NCBI GenBank assembly: GCA_026982215.1
Contig: JALSHN010000027.1
Span: 1-6,316, forward strand
DNA from: Gammaproteobacteria bacterium
GTDB taxonomy: Bacteria; Pseudomonadota; Gammaproteobacteria; S012-40
DNA length: 6,316 nucleotides
Direction of reading: 5' to 3'
Shown here: piece after piece, positions 1-5,223 of the stretch
Layout of the letters: every line of letters starts with the position of its first letter
Numbering within the stretch: the first letter of the stretch is position 1
Program-made: the position numbers and the translations under genes
The notes under the pieces: model-generated
Told to the model about the DNA's origin: nothing
Seen by the model: the letters and a program-made list of their open reading frames with translations, nothing else
Databases searched by the model: none

Positions 1-480
1 GATCATTTCTCCCTTCGCATCAAGATAACCAATACCCAGACCAGCACCACCCAAAATACTCAACGAGTCGTTCTGGTTTTCAAATCCGTAAATGGGAAAA
101 AATGACACGGGAGTGATATAAAAAAAACGCCCTTTCATCGATGTACCCAATTCTTTTTCTTCCAAGTCAACATTTTGTTTCGACATGGAAAAACCGGACA
201 GACCAAATTCTAAGTAATAACCAAATTTTCCTTTTTTTCCCATGAAGTAGGGTGACTCTGCGCGAAGCACATAAGTTAAATCCATACCCTCCGTCATTTC
301 TCCTGCGGGAGAGGAGTCATTTTCAGAGCGAAAATACTGGAAAGTGACTTCCTTGACCGAGACGCCGGCCGTCAACCGATAGCCACTAGGCGCAGCGGAA
401 CCTGCTTCGGCACTGCCAGGAGTTAGAACAGTGCAGATGAAGAGTAAGACCGTTGCGATGATTCCGGTTCTATATCCCAT
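1..480 (-). CDS. Exported protein, probable outer-membrane beta-barrel (partial, C-terminus beyond left edge)
   Basis: I do not recognise the family. The frame is open from an ATG at 478-480 to the window edge, 160 codons with no stop. An AGGGG Shine-Dalgarno (487-491) sits 6 nt before the ATG. Residues 1-26 look like a Sec signal peptide: a short n-region with Arg4, a hydrophobic core at about 7-19, and an AEA|GS cleavage site after Ala26. The rest is rich in Gly and aromatic residues, with alternating polar/hydrophobic stretches (for example FGYYLEFGLSGFSM and LSILGGAGLGIGYLDAKGE). That pattern suggests antiparallel strands of an outer-membrane barrel, and there is no internal transmembrane helix. 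Codon use is visibly AT-richer than in the core genes to the right (TTT, AAA, TTA and AAT are common), which with the adjacent integrase remnant suggests horizontal origin. The coding frame is well supported; the barrel assignment is inference from composition. Confidence 0.75.
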   Translation of the reverse strand, partial: MGYRTGIIATVLLFICTVLTPGSAEAGSAAPSGYRLTAGVSVKEVTFQYFRSENDSSPAGEMTEGMDLTYVLRAESPYFMGKKGKFGYYLEFGLSGFSMSKQNVDLEEKELGTSMKGRFFYITPVSFFPIYGFENQNDSLSILGGAGLGIGYLDAKGEMI

Positions 481-553
481 CTTTTTCCCCTGACGATTTC
501 TACCAGAGGTCGATGAAAGCCCACGTAAACGCGCCGGCCTTCCCCCTTCCAAC

Positions 554-578
554 GCCAGACCACCTCTGGCCTGTTTTT
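554..578 (+). terminator. Possible small hairpin followed by a T-run
   Basis: GCCAGA (554-559) and TCTGGC (565-570) form a perfect 6-bp stem with a 5-nt loop. Three bases later comes a run of five T (574-578). This resembles a weak intrinsic terminator on the plus strand, but no plus-strand gene is visible upstream. An alternative pairing, CCAGAGGT (503-510) with ACCTCTGG (562-569), would compete with it. It may be a relic or chance. Confidence 0.25.
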
Positions 579-680
579 ATGGCAGAAATTACACGAAGCC
601 TATCTTACCGAAGACGCCAAGGGAAAGGCAGGCGCCGCGCGAAATGGCCGATGCGCCAAGCGCGAAAATCAGCTCTGAGT

Positions 681-1220
681 TGCCACGATACTGAGATCTG
701 CAACCTTCGTTGGAAGTGGGGAGTAGTGGTGCCAGCCCTGGGTACATCGGTATTCATCGTGCCAGGGCAACACGTCAACAACAGAGACGAGCACCTTACC
801 GTATTGAACCGAATTGTCTTGTCGGTGGTGAACGAGTTGTGGGGGAAACACCCCTCGCAGGTGTTCTCCTTCCAAGGAAAGCCGACCTCACGGATGCTCA
901 ACGGCGCGTGACTGCGCGCCCGCAAGCGGGCTGGTCTGCCAGGCATTCGGGTCCACGACTTCAAGTACGCCTTCGGCCAGCGGTTGTGGGCTGCAGCAGG
1001 GGTGGGCTTCGAGGATCGTCAGGATCCGTTCGGACACCGCTCGGGACGGATCACGACACATTATTCCGCCGCCGAGCTGTCGCGGCTCATTGAAACGGCA
1101 AATACGGTGTGTGACCGGGGAGAAGGAAGGCCCGAGGTGGTGCTGCGACGGCTCAGCGTGAGTCGAGATCCCGCAAAATTCACGCGCGACGCTTTTACCA
1201 CACCACCAGAATCACTGTAA
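681..1220 (+). pseudogene. Tyrosine recombinase (phage-type integrase), truncated and interrupted by a stop
   Basis: One reading frame carries the C-terminal catalytic half of a site-specific tyrosine recombinase. Segments in order are the box I region CHDTEICNLRW (681-713), a beta region including VPALGTSVFIVPG, the HxxR-equivalent HDFK (954-965), FGHRSGR (box II His at 1035-1037), and ITTHYSAAEL with the nucleophile Tyr at 1062-1064. The frame is broken only by TGA at 909-911. There, family members as I recall them have Trp (TGG), so this looks like a single nonsense mutation. The first catalytic Arg is His (CAC, 684-686), and a Leu before the box II Gly-His appears as Pro-Phe. Nothing resembling the N-terminal DNA-binding half lies upstream, although the frame stays open back to about 513. 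The product would be inactive in strand exchange. The stop codon is 14 bp from the tRNA-Phe 3' end, its likely old target. Confidence 0.85.
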
Positions 1221-1234
1221 CTGATTGAAATAAT

Positions 1235-1310
1235 TGGTGGCCAGGGACAGAATCGAACTGCCGACACGGGGATTTTCAGTCCCCTGCTCTACCAACTGAG
1301 CTACCTGGCC
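1235..1310 (-). tRNA. tRNA-Phe (anticodon GAA)
   Basis: Read on the minus strand, this is a complete 76-nt cloverleaf with encoded CCA. The acceptor stem GGCCAGG pairs with CCTGGCC, the discriminator is A, and the D-arm contains AGCTCAGTTGGTAGAGC. The anticodon stem GGGGA/TCCCC encloses the loop CTGAAAA, giving anticodon GAA, and the T-loop is TTCGATT. No mismatch is seen in the acceptor or anticodon stems, so the gene appears functional. It lies downstream of yggX on the same strand but has its own promoter. Its 3' end borders the integrase remnant and is the likely attachment site of a former island. Confidence 0.98.
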
Positions 1311-1321
1311 GAGGGGCCGTT

Positions 1322-1350
1322 ATTAAAGCGGCTGGGTGCTTCAGCGTCAA
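1322..1350 (-). promoter_or_regulatory. Sigma70-type promoter of tRNA-Phe
   Basis: On the minus strand, TTGACG (-35, 1345-1350) is separated by exactly 17 bp from TTTAAT (-10, 1322-1327). The -10 box ends 11 bp before the first base of the tRNA. The -35 hexamer overlaps the stop codon of yggX (TGA at 1347-1349). Spacing and near-consensus boxes make this a convincing stable-RNA promoter, so tRNA-Phe need not depend on read-through from mutY-yggX. Confidence 0.75.
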
Positions 1351-1619
1351 GCGCTGGGGGGCACGAAGTCCTTGGGAAGCTCGGAGCCTTCGCCGAAGAA
1401 GAATTTTTCCATTTCCTGTTCCAGGAACTGGCGATGTTTGGGGTCGATGGGGGCGAGGCGGTATTCGTTGATGAGCATGGTCTGGTGGCGCAGCCAGGCC
1501 TGCCAGGCCTCCTTGGAGACGTTTTCGTAGATCCGTTTGCCCAGCTCGCCAGGATAGGGCGGGCGGTCCAGGCCTTCGGCCTCCCGGCCCAATTTCACGC
1601 AGTGCACCATTCGCGTCAT
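1347..1619 (-). CDS. yggX: YggX, probable Fe(2+)-trafficking / oxidative damage protection protein
   Basis: This is a small cytoplasmic protein of the YggX family, linked in enteric bacteria to iron handling and to protecting Fe-S enzymes such as MutY from oxidative damage. It has 90 residues (E. coli 91). Hallmarks are Cys7 in VHCVKLGREAEGLD, then PYPGELGKRIYENVSKEAW (about 21-39), QTMLINEYRL (about 46-55) and LEQEMEKFFFGEG. Two ATGs overlap the mutY stop. I prefer the second (1617-1619): it places the conserved Cys at position 7 as in E. coli and gives GAGG a 6-nt spacing. The first (1620-1622) would add one Met. The stop/start overlap TGATG with mutY implies translational coupling in one transcript. 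The pairing of mutY with yggX is conserved in gammaproteobacteria. In E. coli mltC follows, whereas here the next gene is tRNA-Phe. Confidence 0.95.
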   Translation of the reverse strand: MTRMVHCVKLGREAEGLDRPPYPGELGKRIYENVSKEAWQAWLRHQTMLINEYRLAPIDPKHRQFLEQEMEKFFFGEGSELPKDFVPPSA

Positions 1620-2671
1620 CATTCGCCTCGCATGTTCTGTAACAGGGTTTGCACCGGGGCGGGCAGCCCCAGTGATCCTTGATGGGTTTCGTTATACCAG
1701 ACCGTTTCACTCGGTTCCATGATTTCGGGATTTTGTCCCTTCACCCTGGCATGCCAGGGCTCGATGTGCAGACGGAAGTGGCTGAAGGTGTGTTCCAGGT
1801 GTGTGCCTGGTCGAAGCGGATGGAGGGTCAGCCCCAGCTTTTGTGCGGCCCACTGCTGTAGATCCACACCTTCGGGGGCCTCGGGCGGGGTCCACAGCCC
1901 GCCCCAGACACCGGAAGGCGGTTTCCGGGCCAGCAGGATCCGTTCTTGATCGTCCTGAACCACCAACCAGCGGGTGGTGCGACGGGGGAGCTCCCGCCGG
2001 GGGCGGGGGCTGGGGTAGGCCTCGGGCCAGCCCTCGGCAAAGGCGCGACAACCTTCCCGGATCGGACAGTCGAGGCAACGCGGGTTGTGACGGGTGCAGA
2101 CCGTCGCCCCCAGGTCCATGATCGCCTGGGTGTAGTCGGCCACCCGCTCCCGCGGGGTGTAGCGTTCGGCCAACGCCCATAGTTGCCGGTTCACCGCCGC
2201 CTGCCCCGGCCAGCCTTCTACGGCATGGAAGCGGGCCAATACCCGCTTGGCATTGCCATCGAGGATGGGATGGGGCTGGCCATGGGCCTGGGCAAGAATG
2301 GCACCGGCGGTGGAACGGCCGATACCCGGCAGGGCTTGCAAGGCCTCCAGGTCCCGTGGGAGCTCGCCGCCGTGTTCGGTCATCACCTGCCGGGCGGCGG
2401 CATGGAGATGACGGGCACGGGCGTAGTACCCGAGGCCAGACCACAGGGCCAGCACCTCGTCCAGTTTGGCTTCAGCCAAGACCTCCACAGAGGGAAAACG
2501 GGCCATGAAACGCTGAAAATAGGGGATCACCGTGGCCACCTGGGTCTGCTGGAGCATGATCTCCGAGACCCAAATCCGATAGGGGTCCACGGGGTTTTTC
2601 CAGGGCAGATCCCGTCGTCCTGCCTTCTGATACCACGCCAACAGGCTCCGCTGGAAAACCGCGGGCTCCAT
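1619..2671 (-). CDS. mutY: A/G-specific adenine DNA glycosylase MutY
   Basis: MutY removes adenine mispaired with 8-oxoguanine (or G), preventing G:C to T:A transversions in base-excision repair. The start at 2671 follows a GGGGAGGG Shine-Dalgarno and gives 350 residues, the E. coli length; an ATG 33 bp upstream lacks such a site. Catalytic residues fall at E. coli positions: Glu37 in WVSEIMLQQTQV and Asp138 in ILDGNAKRV. The helix-hairpin-helix LPGIGRSTAGAI spans about 114-125. The [4Fe-4S] cluster ligands are Cys192, Cys199, Cys202 and Cys208 (C-x6-C-x2-C-x5-C). The C-terminal NUDIX-like domain, from about 225, would recognise 8-oxoG; the segment EHTFSHFRLHIEPWH is typical. The gene is intact, overlaps yggX by one base and is divergent from the zinc-ribbon gene at 2733. 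It is likely transcribed from the 61-bp divergent gap. Confidence 0.98.
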   Translation of the reverse strand: MEPAVFQRSLLAWYQKAGRRDLPWKNPVDPYRIWVSEIMLQQTQVATVIPYFQRFMARFPSVEVLAEAKLDEVLALWSGLGYYARARHLHAAARQVMTEHGGELPRDLEALQALPGIGRSTAGAILAQAHGQPHPILDGNAKRVLARFHAVEGWPGQAAVNRQLWALAERYTPRERVADYTQAIMDLGATVCTRHNPRCLDCPIREGCRAFAEGWPEAYPSPRPRRELPRRTTRWLVVQDDQERILLARKPPSGVWGGLWTPPEAPEGVDLQQWAAQKLGLTLHPLRPGTHLEHTFSHFRLHIEPWHARVKGQNPEIMEPSETVWYNETHQGSLGLPAPVQTLLQNMRGE

Positions 2672-2698
2672 GCTTCCCTCCCCAGTGGACAAATTGGG

Positions 2699-2705
2699 TA
2701 TCATA
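2699..2705. promoter_or_regulatory. Overlapping antiparallel -10 boxes between mutY and the zinc-ribbon gene
   Basis: In the 61-bp divergent gap, TATCAT reads on the plus strand (2699-2704) and TATGAT on the minus strand (2700-2705). Each would place a start about 20-25 nt before its gene's start codon (2733 plus, 2671 minus). I see no good -35 hexamer for either direction, so the promoter call rests on the -10 sequences and their position only. Confidence 0.35.
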
Positions 2706-2732
2706 ACCGCTTCCTCGATGGGAGGGGGGAGG

Positions 2733-3104
2733 ATGTCGATCGAGCGACAAGCGGTTGATCTACGGCATGAGGATCACGTCACGGCGGGTGAGCTGTCCAT
2801 CCGTATCTACAGCTCGGGAGAACGGGCGAAACGGGCCGTGGGGGGACTGGCGGCCTGTTGGGCCCTAGCGGGCGTGACGTTGTTCATCCCCATCGCCCAC
2901 TTCGTGCTGGTACCCGGTTTTGCCATCGCCGGCCCCATCGTCGCCCTGCGGCTCTACACCCAAGACCAGGCCATGCTCGATGTGAAGGGCCCTTGCCCGG
3001 CCTGCAACGAGTCGGTCACCATCGAACTGGATGCCAAAGACAAACTGCCGCTGTGGACCTACTGCCCGCAATGCCGGGCCTCGGTCCACATCGACAAACG
3101 CTGA
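2733..3104 (+). CDS. Membrane protein with zinc-ribbon-like C-terminus, function unknown
   Basis: I do not recognise a named family. The 123-residue product has a polar N-terminal segment (1-35). A long hydrophobic stretch follows (about 36-73, GGLAACWALAGVTLFIPIAH continuing through FVLVPGFAIAGPIVAL), enough for two short membrane helices with little loop between them. The tail carries CPAC (88-91) and CPQC (111-114), two CxxC knuckles 19 residues apart, as in a rubredoxin-like zinc ribbon. The tail probably faces the cytoplasm. The ATG at 2733 is preceded by a very G-rich site (2721-2732, GGAGGGGGGAGG). In-frame upstream starts lack one, and the earliest would overlap mutY. It is divergent from mutY and followed 15 nt later by a membrane microprotein, probably in one transcript. 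Composition is typical of the core genome. Existence is well supported; metal binding is inference from the Cys pattern. Confidence 0.85.
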   Translation: MSIERQAVDLRHEDHVTAGELSIRIYSSGERAKRAVGGLAACWALAGVTLFIPIAHFVLVPGFAIAGPIVALRLYTQDQAMLDVKGPCPACNESVTIELDAKDKLPLWTYCPQCRASVHIDKR

Positions 3105-3119
3105 AGCGAGGATGCCACC

Positions 3120-3221
3120 ATGCGGCTCTTTTTCGCCTTGACCTTTCTGATCATCGCCCTGGTGTCGGGGATGGTTTCCATCGCCCTCTTGCTGTTCAAC
3201 ACCGGGGTGATCGGTAACTGA
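3120..3221 (+). CDS. Single-helix membrane microprotein, 33 residues
   Basis: This is a short frame from ATG 3120 to TGA 3219-3221. GAGG at 3108-3111 lies 8 nt before the start. The product, beginning MRLFFALTFLIIALVSG, is almost wholly hydrophobic from residue 4 to 26 and ends in a short polar tail (NTGVIGN). It would be one transmembrane helix or an uncleaved signal anchor. It begins 15 nt after the stop of the zinc-ribbon membrane gene, so the two are probably co-transcribed and the products may act together in the inner membrane. The Shine-Dalgarno, clean stop and operon position favour a real gene. Very short hydrophobic frames can arise by chance, and I know no named homologue. Confidence 0.6.
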   Translation: MRLFFALTFLIIALVSGMVSIALLLFNTGVIGN

Positions 3222-3242
3222 GGAAGGAATGAGAAGAGGGAT

Positions 3243-3316
3243 TGGAGCGGGTGATGGGAATCGAACCCACGTCATCAGCTTGGGAAGCTGAGGTTCTACC
3301 ATTGAACTACACCCGC
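3243..3316 (-). tRNA. tRNA-Gly (anticodon CCC)
   Basis: On the minus strand this is a 74-nt cloverleaf with encoded CCA. The acceptor stem GCGGGTG pairs with CACCCGC, the discriminator is T, and the D-arm includes AGTTCAATGGTAGAAC. The anticodon stem TCAGC/GCTGA encloses the loop TTCCCAA, giving anticodon CCC, and the T-arm GTGGG/CCCAT closes with TTCGATT. It closely resembles E. coli glyU (also CCC, 74 nt). It would read GGG codons. It stands alone, divergent from thiS, with its own promoter. Confidence 0.98.
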
Positions 3317-3335
3317 ATCGCCCGTCGATTATACT
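3306..3335 (+). promoter_or_regulatory. Candidate promoter for thiS-thiG-trmB
   Basis: TATACT (3330-3335) on the plus strand is a 5/6 match to the -10 consensus and would start RNA about 50 nt before thiS. The only -35 candidate at usual spacing is the weak ACTACA (3306-3311, 18-bp spacer), inside the tRNA-Gly gene. The box overlaps the tRNA-Gly -10 on the other strand. The leader is too short for a TPP riboswitch and shows no such fold. Confidence 0.35.
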
Positions 3336-3355
3336 GAGCCGGCGGCTGCGTTCAA
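3328..3355 (-). promoter_or_regulatory. Sigma70-type promoter of tRNA-Gly
   Basis: On the minus strand, TTGAAC (-35, 3350-3355) is followed after 16 bp by a perfect TATAAT (-10, 3328-3333). The -10 ends 11 bp before the tRNA's first base, the same distance as at tRNA-Phe. This is a strong match for a stable-RNA promoter. It lies in the thiS leader region and points away from thiS. Confidence 0.75.
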
Positions 3356-3390
3356 CGCCCGCCCCGAACAACGGCCACGAAGCGAATCCC

Positions 3391-3612
3391 ATGAACGAAC
3401 ACATCGAGATCGTCGTCAACGGCGAGTGCCGGCGCGTTCCCGCCGGCTTCACCGCTGCCCAACTGGTGGAATCCCTGGGCCTTGCCGGTCGCCGTATCGC
3501 CATGGAGGTCAACGGCGAGATCGTCCCCCGTTCCACCTACCCCCGACACCGCTTCCAGCCCGGGGACCGCGTCGAGGTGGTGCAGGCCATCGGTGGCGGT
3601 GAGGGTGTATAA
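3391..3612 (+). CDS. thiS: Sulfur carrier protein ThiS (with C-terminal extension)
   Basis: ThiS is a small ubiquitin-like carrier. Its C-terminal Gly is adenylated by ThiF and converted to a thiocarboxylate, which gives sulfur to ThiG in thiazole synthesis. The 73-residue product shows the family pattern: IEIVVNGE at the start, LVESLGLAGRRIAMEVNGEI (25-44), VPRS (45-48), and PGDRVEVVQAIGGG (57-70). Most ThiS proteins end right at Gly-Gly, but here Glu-Gly-Val follows before TAA. A TGA sits one frame away at 3600-3602, directly after the glycines, so a one-base deletion could explain the extension. As translated, the terminal Gly would not be available to ThiF without trimming. Only a weak Shine-Dalgarno (GAAGCGA) precedes the ATG. 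thiG follows after 38 bp. Confidence 0.93.
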   Translation: MNEHIEIVVNGECRRVPAGFTAAQLVESLGLAGRRIAMEVNGEIVPRSTYPRHRFQPGDRVEVVQAIGGGEGV

Positions 3613-3650
3613 TTCTTCGTTTCCCCCGTTTTTCATTGCGAGGCAGGTTT

Positions 3651-4436
3651 ATGAGTCACTCCGATCCCCTGGTCATCGCCGGGCGTGAATACCATTCACG
3701 CCTGCTGGTGGGCACCGGCAAATACAAGGACCTGGACGAGACCCGCCGCGCCATCGAGGCCAGCGGCGCGGAGATCGTCACCATCGCCGTGCGCCGCAGC
3801 AACATCGGCCAGAATCCCAACGAGCCCAACGTATTGGACGTGCTCCCGCCGGAGCGCTACACCATCCTTCCCAACACCGCCGGCTGCTACACCGCCGAGG
3901 ATGCGGTGCGCACCTGCCGCCTGGCCCGTGAACTGCTCGACGGCCATGATTTGGTGAAGCTGGAGGTACTGGGCGACGAGAAGACCCTCTACCCCGACGT
4001 GGTGCAGACCTTGAAGGCCGCCGAGACCCTGGTCGATGACGGTTTCAAGGTGATGGTCTACACCAACGACGACCCCATCATCGCCAAGCGTCTCGAGGAG
4101 ATGGGCTGTGTCGCGGTGATGCCGTTGGCGGCCCCCATCGGTTCGGGGCTGGGGGTGCAGAACGCCCTCAACATCCTCACCATTGTCGAGAACGCCCGGG
4201 TACCCATCCTGGTGGACGCCGGGGTGGGCACCGCCTCCGACGCCGCGGTGGCCATGGAGCTGGGCTGCGACGGCGTACTGATGAACACCGCCATCGCCGG
4301 TGCCAAGGATCCGGTGCTCATGGCCTCGGCGATGAAAAAGGCGGTGGAGGCGGGGCGCGAGGCCTATCGGGCCGGACGCATCCCCAAGAAGCGTTACGCC
4401 AGCGCCTCCTCGCCCCTGGAAGGCACCTTTTTCTGA
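3651..4436 (+). CDS. thiG: Thiazole synthase ThiG
   Basis: ThiG condenses 1-deoxy-D-xylulose 5-phosphate, dehydroglycine and sulfur from ThiS thiocarboxylate into the thiazole phosphate moiety of thiamine, in the cytoplasm. The ATG at 3651 follows AGGCAGG; a TTG 15 bp upstream is an inferior start. Length is 261 residues, near the family norm of about 256. The (beta/alpha)8 barrel is complete. RLLVGTGKY lies at 17-25 and TIAVRRSN at 44-51. LPNTAGCYTAEDAVR is at 73-87. LVKLEVLGD carries Lys103, the expected Schiff-base lysine for DXP. MPLAAPIGSGLGVQN follows, and VDAGVGTASDAA with the later GVLMNTAIAGA forms the phosphate-binding end. It lies between thiS and trmB, the order known from pseudomonads and relatives, with 4 nt to trmB. 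No defect is seen. Confidence 0.98.
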   Translation: MSHSDPLVIAGREYHSRLLVGTGKYKDLDETRRAIEASGAEIVTIAVRRSNIGQNPNEPNVLDVLPPERYTILPNTAGCYTAEDAVRTCRLARELLDGHDLVKLEVLGDEKTLYPDVVQTLKAAETLVDDGFKVMVYTNDDPIIAKRLEEMGCVAVMPLAAPIGSGLGVQNALNILTIVENARVPILVDAGVGTASDAAVAMELGCDGVLMNTAIAGAKDPVLMASAMKKAVEAGREAYRAGRIPKKRYASASSPLEGTFF

Positions 4437-4440
4437 GCCC

Positions 4441-5121
4441 GTGGACACCCCGGAGGCGCAGCGGCGCACGGTCCGCAGCTTCGTCCGCCGTGAGGGCCGC
4501 ATCACTCCGGCACAGCGCCAAGCGCTGGAACGGCTGCTGCCCCGCTATGCCCTTCCCCAGGGATTGATAGACCTGGACGCCGCCTTCGGTCGCCGCGCCC
4601 CCCGGCACCTGGAGATCGGCTTCGGCATGGGCGATCAGTTGCTGGCCTTAGCCGAGGCCCATCCCGAGATCGATTTCATCGGGGTGGAGGTCTATCGCCC
4701 CGGTGTGGGACGGCTGCTGGCCCGGGCCGAGGCGGCCGGGCTCGGCAATCTGCGGGTGGCCTGCGAGGACGCGGTGGAATGCCTCGCCCGTCTCCCGGAG
4801 GGGGCTCTGGAGGCGATTTACATCCTCTTTCCCGACCCCTGGCCCAAGAAACGCCATCACAAGCGCCGCCTGATCCAACGTCCCTTCACTGATCGTCTCG
4901 CCCGCGCCCTCACCCCCGGCGGGCGGCTTCACCTGGCCACCGACTGGGAGGACTACGCCCAGTGGATGCGTGAGGTGCTAGACGAGACACCGGGGTTGGT
5001 CAATCTCCATCCCGAACCCGGCTTCGCCCCCCGCCCCGCCTGGCGCATCCTCACCAAATTCGAGCGCCGCGGACTGCGACGCGGCCATGGTGTCTGGGAT
5101 CTCGCCTACCGGCGGCGATGA
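4441..5121 (+). CDS. trmB: tRNA (guanine-N7-)-methyltransferase TrmB
   Basis: TrmB uses S-adenosylmethionine to methylate N7 of G46 in the variable loop of many tRNAs. The 226-residue product (E. coli 239) begins at GTG, 4 nt after thiG, with no clear Shine-Dalgarno, so initiation is probably coupled to thiG translation. The N-terminal RSFVRREGRIT (12-22) matches the conserved family start and supports the GTG. SAM motif I is EIGFGMGDQ (58-66), the acidic ribose contact is in FIGVEVYRPG (79-88), and the catalytic/tRNA-binding signature FPDPWPKKRHHKRR spans 130-143. ATDWEDYAQWM (166-176) and TKFERRG near the end are also typical. The gene appears intact. It has no metabolic link to thiamine; its place here follows conserved gene order. 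Confidence 0.97.
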   Translation: MDTPEAQRRTVRSFVRREGRITPAQRQALERLLPRYALPQGLIDLDAAFGRRAPRHLEIGFGMGDQLLALAEAHPEIDFIGVEVYRPGVGRLLARAEAAGLGNLRVACEDAVECLARLPEGALEAIYILFPDPWPKKRHHKRRLIQRPFTDRLARALTPGGRLHLATDWEDYAQWMREVLDETPGLVNLHPEPGFAPRPAWRILTKFERRGLRRGHGVWDLAYRRR

Positions 5122-5155
5122 AAGATTTTTACCCGCTGATCAATTTTTCTAGGGC

Positions 5156-5185
5156 TTGACGCGCTGGGGCGGGCGGTTTTTCATA
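5156..5185 (+). promoter_or_regulatory. Weak candidate promoter for the SLC13-type permease
   Basis: In the 102-bp gap after trmB, TTGACG (5156-5161) is a good -35, and an AT-rich stretch (5177-5185, TTTTTTCATA region) lies at -10 distance, but no hexamer there fits TATAAT well. The gap also shows no convincing terminator hairpin for the thiS-trmB transcript, so read-through is possible. Confidence 0.25.
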
Positions 5186-5223
5186 GCCGATTACATCATC
5201 ATTTTTGAATATTCGGGAATTCC

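Larger units (their letters stand above)
481..1234. mobile_element. Probable remnant end of an integrative element at tRNA-Phe
   Basis: This stretch lies between the AT-rich exported-protein gene and the 3' end of tRNA-Phe and contains only decayed material. From 481 to about 680 I see no intact gene. From 681 to 1220 there is a broken tyrosine recombinase. Islands that integrate at tRNA 3' ends normally keep their integrase next to the tRNA, as here. No second copy of the tRNA 3' end (the expected distal att repeat) is visible in the window, so the left boundary is unknown and the element may continue past base 1. The label is inference from geometry and integrase family. Confidence 0.4.

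Noticed and set aside
1707..2444. A 245-codon open frame on the minus strand inside mutY
   Set aside because: It is out of frame with a MutY that has every catalytic and cluster residue in place. The Pro/Arg/Gly-rich translation is typical of a shadow frame in GC-rich DNA.
2677..2732. Inverted repeat CCTCCCC / GGGGAGG flanking the divergent gap
   Set aside because: The two arms are the Shine-Dalgarno sites of the two divergent genes read on opposite strands, so the symmetry is explained without an operator.
3317..3390. TPP riboswitch before thiS (a CTGAG appears near 3334)
   Set aside because: The leader between the promoter candidate and thiS is only about 50 nt, the conserved second half of the THI element is absent, and no two-helix fold is visible.
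3696..4505. A 269-codon open frame opposite thiG
   Set aside because: It is antisense to an intact, motif-complete ThiG and has no recognisable domain.
5122..5223. Intrinsic terminator after trmB
   Set aside because: T-runs are present, but none follows a GC-rich stem. The only pairing (CCCGC with GCGGG) needs a loop of more than 30 nt.
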